A DNA stretch of 16,415 bases from ANME-2 cluster archaeon (GTDB taxonomy: Archaea > Halobacteriota > Methanosarcinia > Methanosarcinales > Methanocomedenaceae), in assembly GCA_023544605.1 (NCBI GenBank), contig JAMJFQ010000040.1, positions 1-16,415 of the forward strand. Reading direction: 5' to 3'. Shown one piece after another: positions 13,458 through 16,415 of the stretch. A program made the translations under genes and the position numbers. Below the pieces are notes generated by a model that saw only the letters and a list, made by a program, of their open reading frames with translations, had not been told where the DNA came from and searched no databases. Numbering within the stretch: position 1 is the stretch's first letter; each line of letters starts with the position of its first letter.

Positions 13458-15161
13458 ATGATAGGTATCATTCCCACTGCATTTGAATTTCTACCTATAG
13501 CTATATTATTAGGAATATTTTTTCTGATGGTGCTGTCCCTGAAATATGTGAACGGGCTAAACCTCAGGTCAGTGGGTTCGGATATCTGTCTGGGGGCACT
13601 TTTCATACAGATCACGTTACTGACTGTACCGGTCTGGACATCAGGAGATATTTCCATCAACATCCAGGGCCATATTGCCGTGCTGATCCTGACATTGCTT
13701 TTGTGGATAAATACGGTCTGGTTGTTAAAGCGGAAAAAACCGGCCCGCAAACGCTCCGCCAATCTGTTCCAGAAGGTCGCAGACTACCTGAAAAAACAGA
13801 ATACTATCAGGGAGTGCACTTCATACATCCTGGGTGCTTTTGCATTAACGTTAGGCTTGATGATGATGCTTAATGTAGTAGGTTTTGGAACGGGGGACTG
13901 GAAAGGACAGAGTATCAGTTTTGTACTTGCGGTATTGACATCAGTGGGGGTGGGGTATTCAGGGTATGGTATTTACCGGTATCTGCAAAATGAACAGTTC
14001 ACCCACAGTTTTGAGCGTTTCTCTAAGGAGATCACCAGAGATAATGTGCTGCTGACGGTCCAGAGCAGTGGAAGCCAGATGCATGAGCGAGACCCAGTCC
14101 AGCCGGTGGTGGATATAATCAGGGGCTCGATAATGAAAGGTGAACTTGCCCCATCCATGTTCGGGCTGTCCATATTGAAGTACAACTGTATAGAACAATT
14201 AACTGCTTCAGGTATGCGCAGGCACAGTCTGGAGCGTGTAACTACGCATTTTGTGGGACATATCGATGAAATAGGGAAACTGGCCCTGCGCATGGATGAG
14301 GATGAAGCCGTAACGGAATCTATTGAGGCCCTTGGTGAGATCGGGCAATGTGCGGTATCCAGTGGGCTCGAAGCACCTGCCGATGACATATTAAGGAGGA
14401 TATATGAATATTATGATGTTTTGAGCCAGAAAAATTTCGAGATAATGAAATTAACAATTACAGCTGCCATCAGCAAGGTAAGTATTGGGGCAGCTGCCCA
14501 TAATATTAATTCAATCCCCTCTAAATCAAGCACTATGCTGGGGAATATAGGTGCTGCTGCAATCAGAAGTAAGAACACAGATACCTTGAACCATACTATT
14601 GTGGCACTATACAATATTGGTATGGAAGCGGCAGGCAATTCACTGGAGGGGGCAGTGAGGCAGACTTCACTGAAAATGCGTGATATAGGCACATCGGCGG
14701 TACAGAACGATCTTTCGGTTGAAGGTATGCATATTGTATCCAATCTGGAAAAGATGGGTGTTGCTGCAGCGTCCAATAAACTTGAATTAGGTGTAGAACA
14801 GGTCATCTGGTCCATCAAGGATATTGGTCTATCCTACGGGTACCAGCGGGAAGAAATGGGCATCAATGCGGTGGTTGATGCTTTGTCCAATGTCGGGATG
14901 GAATCATCACTGCGCAAACAGGATGATGCAGTGGACCAGGTCATATGGGCATTGAAGGAAGTTAGCAGGTATCCCATCACTGAAGGGCTTGAAGCATCCA
15001 TCACAATATCTGCCAAAGCCTTTGCCAGGCTCTCAGAACGGGAGAAAACAAAGGTCGAGAACGTGATAAAGGAAATAAAGCAATATTTCGGTGCTGATGA
15101 GACCGGACGCTTCAAGAAATTCGAGAAGGAATACAAATCGGCTGCAAAGAAGAGCGGATAA
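13458..15161 (+). CDS. Membrane protein with a cytoplasmic array of 23-residue helical repeats
   Basis: 567 residues; I do not recognise the family. The first third has about five membrane helices (roughly 9-29, 42-60, 71-90, 122-142, 153-174), with a basic loop KRKKPARKRS at 91-100. By the positive-inside rule the C-terminal two thirds are cytoplasmic. From residue 272 to 524 the sequence divides into eleven units of 23 residues, each opening with IG or MG/VG, an alanine at position 5, a leucine or similar near 10, and a hydrophobic pair near 18-21. This fits one long helix plus a short turn per unit; two units (46 residues) would make a HEAT/ARM-like hairpin. The gene starts without a clear ribosome site after an AT-rich region (TAATTTAAG about 30 bases upstream may be its TATA box). 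It ends four bases before nob1, implying co-expression. A membrane-tethered scaffold is the simplest inference. Confidence 0.82.
   Translation: MIGIIPTAFEFLPIAILLGIFFLMVLSLKYVNGLNLRSVGSDICLGALFIQITLLTVPVWTSGDISINIQGHIAVLILTLLLWINTVWLLKRKKPARKRSANLFQKVADYLKKQNTIRECTSYILGAFALTLGLMMMLNVVGFGTGDWKGQSISFVLAVLTSVGVGYSGYGIYRYLQNEQFTHSFERFSKEITRDNVLLTVQSSGSQMHERDPVQPVVDIIRGSIMKGELAPSMFGLSILKYNCIEQLTASGMRRHSLERVTTHFVGHIDEIGKLALRMDEDEAVTESIEALGEIGQCAVSSGLEAPADDILRRIYEYYDVLSQKNFEIMKLTITAAISKVSIGAAAHNINSIPSKSSTMLGNIGAAAIRSKNTDTLNHTIVALYNIGMEAAGNSLEGAVRQTSLKMRDIGTSAVQNDLSVEGMHIVSNLEKMGVAAASNKLELGVEQVIWSIKDIGLSYGYQREEMGINAVVDALSNVGMESSLRKQDDAVDQVIWALKEVSRYPITEGLEASITISAKAFARLSEREKTKVENVIKEIKQYFGADETGRFKKFEKEYKSAAKKSG
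14271..15029 (+). repeat. Protein-level tandem repeat, 11 units of 69 bases (23 residues)
   Basis: Units begin at codons for residues 272, 295, 318, 341, 364, 387, 410, 433, 456, 479 and 502. Six units from 364 to 501 keep exact register, for example IGMEAAGNSLEGAVRQTSL, IGTSAVQNDLSVEGMHIVS and MGVAAASNKLELGVEQVIW at their starts. The three units between 295 and 363 are degenerate (23, 25 and 21 residues) yet together still total 69. Units at 433 and 479 share QVIW-x-x-K-acidic, hinting at a 46-residue superrepeat. The DNA itself is strongly diverged, so the array is old. Confidence 0.75.
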
Positions 15162-15165
15162 GCAG

Positions 15166-15654
15166 ATGGAAGAGAAAGTTTACGTTATTGACACATCTGG
15201 TTTCATAGTGGGAGTGGAGTTCACCCACGGCAAAATGATAACAGTTCCCGGTGTTGTAGATGAGATCATTGATAGCACCAGCAGGTTGAGATTCGAACTG
15301 ATGCATGATGCCGGATTACGGGTAGAACCGCCGCTTGGTACATTCAGGGACATAATCGCATCCGCGGCAGAGTCCACCGGTGATGCAACCGTGTTATCTG
15401 AAACTGACATTGATGTGCTTGCAAAAGCACTTGAACTTGCACAGGGGTCCCAAGTGATACTTATCACCGATGATTATGCCATCCAGAATGTTGCATCTAA
15501 ATTAAGTATTGAATACAGGCCTGCCGGTTCATCCGGGATTGCCAAGGAAGTAGTCTGGGAAATGAAGTGTACCGGCTGTGGGGCGGTTGTAACATCTGGC
15601 AGTGATTGCCCGGTATGTGGTTCTTCCATCAGGAGACGCCGGGTGGGTAATTGA
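15166..15654 (+). CDS. nob1: Nob1-type endoribonuclease (PIN domain plus zinc ribbon), rRNA maturation
   Basis: 162 residues, typical of archaeal Nob1, which cleaves the 3' end of pre-16S rRNA. The PIN domain shows VIDTSGFI with D9, a conserved E33 in VVDEI, D83 in TDIDVLAKAL and D102/D103 in ITDDYAIQNVA: the acidic residues that bind catalytic metal. The C-terminal zinc ribbon has C135, C138, C148 and C151 (CTGC and CPVC), followed by a basic tail RRRR. The start at 15166 follows the repeat-protein stop by four bases; an upstream in-frame ATG at 15091 lies inside that gene and gives an unrelated basic extension. Cytoplasmic, acting on the small ribosomal subunit. Confidence 0.92.
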   Translation: MEEKVYVIDTSGFIVGVEFTHGKMITVPGVVDEIIDSTSRLRFELMHDAGLRVEPPLGTFRDIIASAAESTGDATVLSETDIDVLAKALELAQGSQVILITDDYAIQNVASKLSIEYRPAGSSGIAKEVVWEMKCTGCGAVVTSGSDCPVCGSSIRRRRVGN

Positions 15655-15669
15655 TGGTTCTGGATTAAT

Positions 15670-15676
15670 TTTATAT
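15670..15676 (+). promoter_or_regulatory. TATA box for gfcR
   Basis: TTTATAT lies about 35 bases before the ATG at 15708, predicting a start near 15699. No ribosome site is visible in front of the ATG, so the message may be almost leaderless. Confidence 0.4.
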
Positions 15677-15707
15677 TGTTACAGGATGAATTATTGTTGG
15701 TATTGCT

Positions 15708-16325
15708 ATGAAGAACATTAAAGATCTTAGTAAAAGGGCGCTGGAACTCCAGCAGAGCGGCCTTTCAGAGGGGCAGATTGCAGATGAGCTTAATGTATCA
15801 ATAGATACTGCCACCTGGTTGTTGGCCCATTTGGAAAAAGATGATATCTCCCAGGCACCTAAAGATATTTATGTTAATTGGAGTGCTATCGGTAAAAATT
15901 CACGCCGCTTGAGCATGATAGCAAGTTCAATAACAGATATGCTCCTGGAGAGCCTAGAGCGTTCAAAATCAAATGTGGATGTTGTGGTGGGCGTAGCACT
16001 GAGCGGTGTGCCTATAGCCAGCTTGATAGCTGAGGAGCTGGAAGTTGAACTGGCCCTGTTCCAATCCAATAAACAGTCCAAGGAGCAGTCCCACAGGGGT
16101 ATGTTGTCCCAGAATTTCTCAATTGTGAACGGCAAGGACTGCGTCGTTGTTGATGATGTGATCACTACAGGGAATACCATAAGCAATGTCGTATCCCTGC
16201 TTAACTCAAAGAAGGCTAATCCTACTGCCATTGGTGTGTTGATCGATAAGTTGGGTCTGGATTCAATTGAAGGTATTCCTGTAAATTCATTGCTCAAGGT
16301 TTCGAGATTTGATAAGATCGAGTAA
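15708..16325 (+). CDS. gfcR: GfcR-type regulator: helix-turn-helix plus orotate phosphoribosyltransferase-like domain
   Basis: 205 residues. The N-terminal 50 form a helix-turn-helix (LQQSGLSEGQIADELNVS, then TATWLLAHLEK). The rest is a type I phosphoribosyltransferase domain with the PRPP-binding signature VVVDDVITTGNT at 146-157, preceded by VVVGVALSGVPIASLIAEEL. This architecture matches the archaeal 'orotate phosphoribosyltransferase-like' family, whose haloarchaeal member GfcR regulates sugar-degradation genes. True PyrE lacks the HTH. Targets here are unknown; the glucosylglycerate genes lie about 9 kb away, so no direct link can be claimed. It converges with the partial gene at the window's end, seven bases apart. 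Confidence 0.87.
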   Translation: MKNIKDLSKRALELQQSGLSEGQIADELNVSIDTATWLLAHLEKDDISQAPKDIYVNWSAIGKNSRRLSMIASSITDMLLESLERSKSNVDVVVGVALSGVPIASLIAEELEVELALFQSNKQSKEQSHRGMLSQNFSIVNGKDCVVVDDVITTGNTISNVVSLLNSKKANPTAIGVLIDKLGLDSIEGIPVNSLLKVSRFDKIE

Positions 16326-16332
16326 GCACCTA

Positions 16333-16415
16333 TCAATACGTTATTACTTTCTGCACAAGCTCTCCGGCCAGCTCCAGCACATTATCCAGCACCCCCTCAA
16401 ATCCCGCATTCCCTA
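16333..16415 (-). CDS. 3' end of a minus-strand gene running off the window
   Basis: The minus strand reads as 26 codons to a TGA at 16333-16335, ending in the helix-like VLDNVLELAGELVQKVITY. The other two minus-strand frames give shorter or stop-broken peptides. It converges with gfcR after a seven-base gap, as expected for a real gene end. The fragment is too short to identify. Confidence 0.5.
   Translation of the reverse strand, partial: GNAGFEGVLDNVLELAGELVQKVITY

Noticed and set aside
13973..14818. Minus-strand open frames within the 23-residue repeat protein
   Set aside because: They lie opposite the repeat array, where helical Ala/Ser-rich codons leave the reverse frames open. Their translations are low-complexity Ser/Ile-rich.
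14271..15029. DNA-level satellite or CRISPR-like repeat
   Set aside because: The 69-base periodicity exists only at the protein level. The DNA units are diverged, without conserved repeats and unique spacers.
15091..15165. Earlier start for Nob1
   Set aside because: It falls inside the preceding gene and gives a basic tail unrelated to PIN domains. The ATG at 15166 puts D9 at its usual distance from the N-terminus.
15708..16325. True orotate phosphoribosyltransferase (PyrE)
   Set aside because: The N-terminal helix-turn-helix and the overall match to the GfcR-type family argue for a regulator rather than a pyrimidine enzyme.

Overview
The window reads as a chromosomal segment of an archaeon, most likely of the Methanosarcinales (a methanogen or an ANME-2/Methanoperedens-type relative). 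The signs are a glucosyl-3-phosphoglycerate synthase and phosphatase pair of the type characterised in Methanococcoides burtonii, an archaeal Nob1 endonuclease, a GfcR-type regulator, a tungsten aldehyde ferredoxin oxidoreductase, cytochrome c maturation genes ccmA and ccmB, TATA-box promoters close to start codons, and poly-T termination. The lineage is an inference from gene content; no rRNA or methanogenesis gene lies in the window. The coding sequence is dense, there is no gap longer than 300 bases, and I see no tRNA, rRNA, CRISPR array, insertion sequence or phage gene.

Layout. (1) 184-2332, plus strand: a 16-cysteine ferredoxin-like subunit followed directly by a tungsten-dependent aldehyde:ferredoxin oxidoreductase. 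(2) 2373-6266: a glucosylglycerate (compatible solute) region. gpgS is on the plus strand, from a promoter overlapping the AOR stop codon. It converges with a minus-strand group holding gpgP, an unrecognised 175-residue protein and a GH15-like glycosidase. (3) 6381-7418, minus: a secreted, C-terminally anchored surface protein (COG1361-like), divergent from (4) a radical SAM protein at 7520-8587. (5) 8698-12634, plus: a small archaeal hypothetical (DUF2551-like), L-aspartate dehydrogenase nadX, ccmA, ccmB and a CoA-disulfide-reductase-like flavoprotein, closely spaced. (6) 12717-13311: a small ferredoxin and a thioredoxin with their own promoter, preceded by a striking GTTTTG repeat and palindrome, and followed by a poly-T terminator. 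(7) 13458-15654: a membrane protein with a cytoplasmic array of strict 23-residue repeats, four bases upstream of nob1. (8) 15708-16325: gfcR. (9) The 3' end of a minus-strand gene runs off the right edge.

Taken together, regions 1, 5 and 6 are a low-potential redox neighbourhood (ferredoxin, tungstopterin, flavin, thioredoxin, cytochrome c assembly). Region 2 makes, and perhaps breaks down, glucosylglycerate. The least explained elements are the 23-residue-repeat membrane protein beside nob1, the repeat-rich operator in front of the ferredoxin-thioredoxin genes, the noncanonical ATT start of ccmA, and the unknown protein plus glycosidase beside gpgP.
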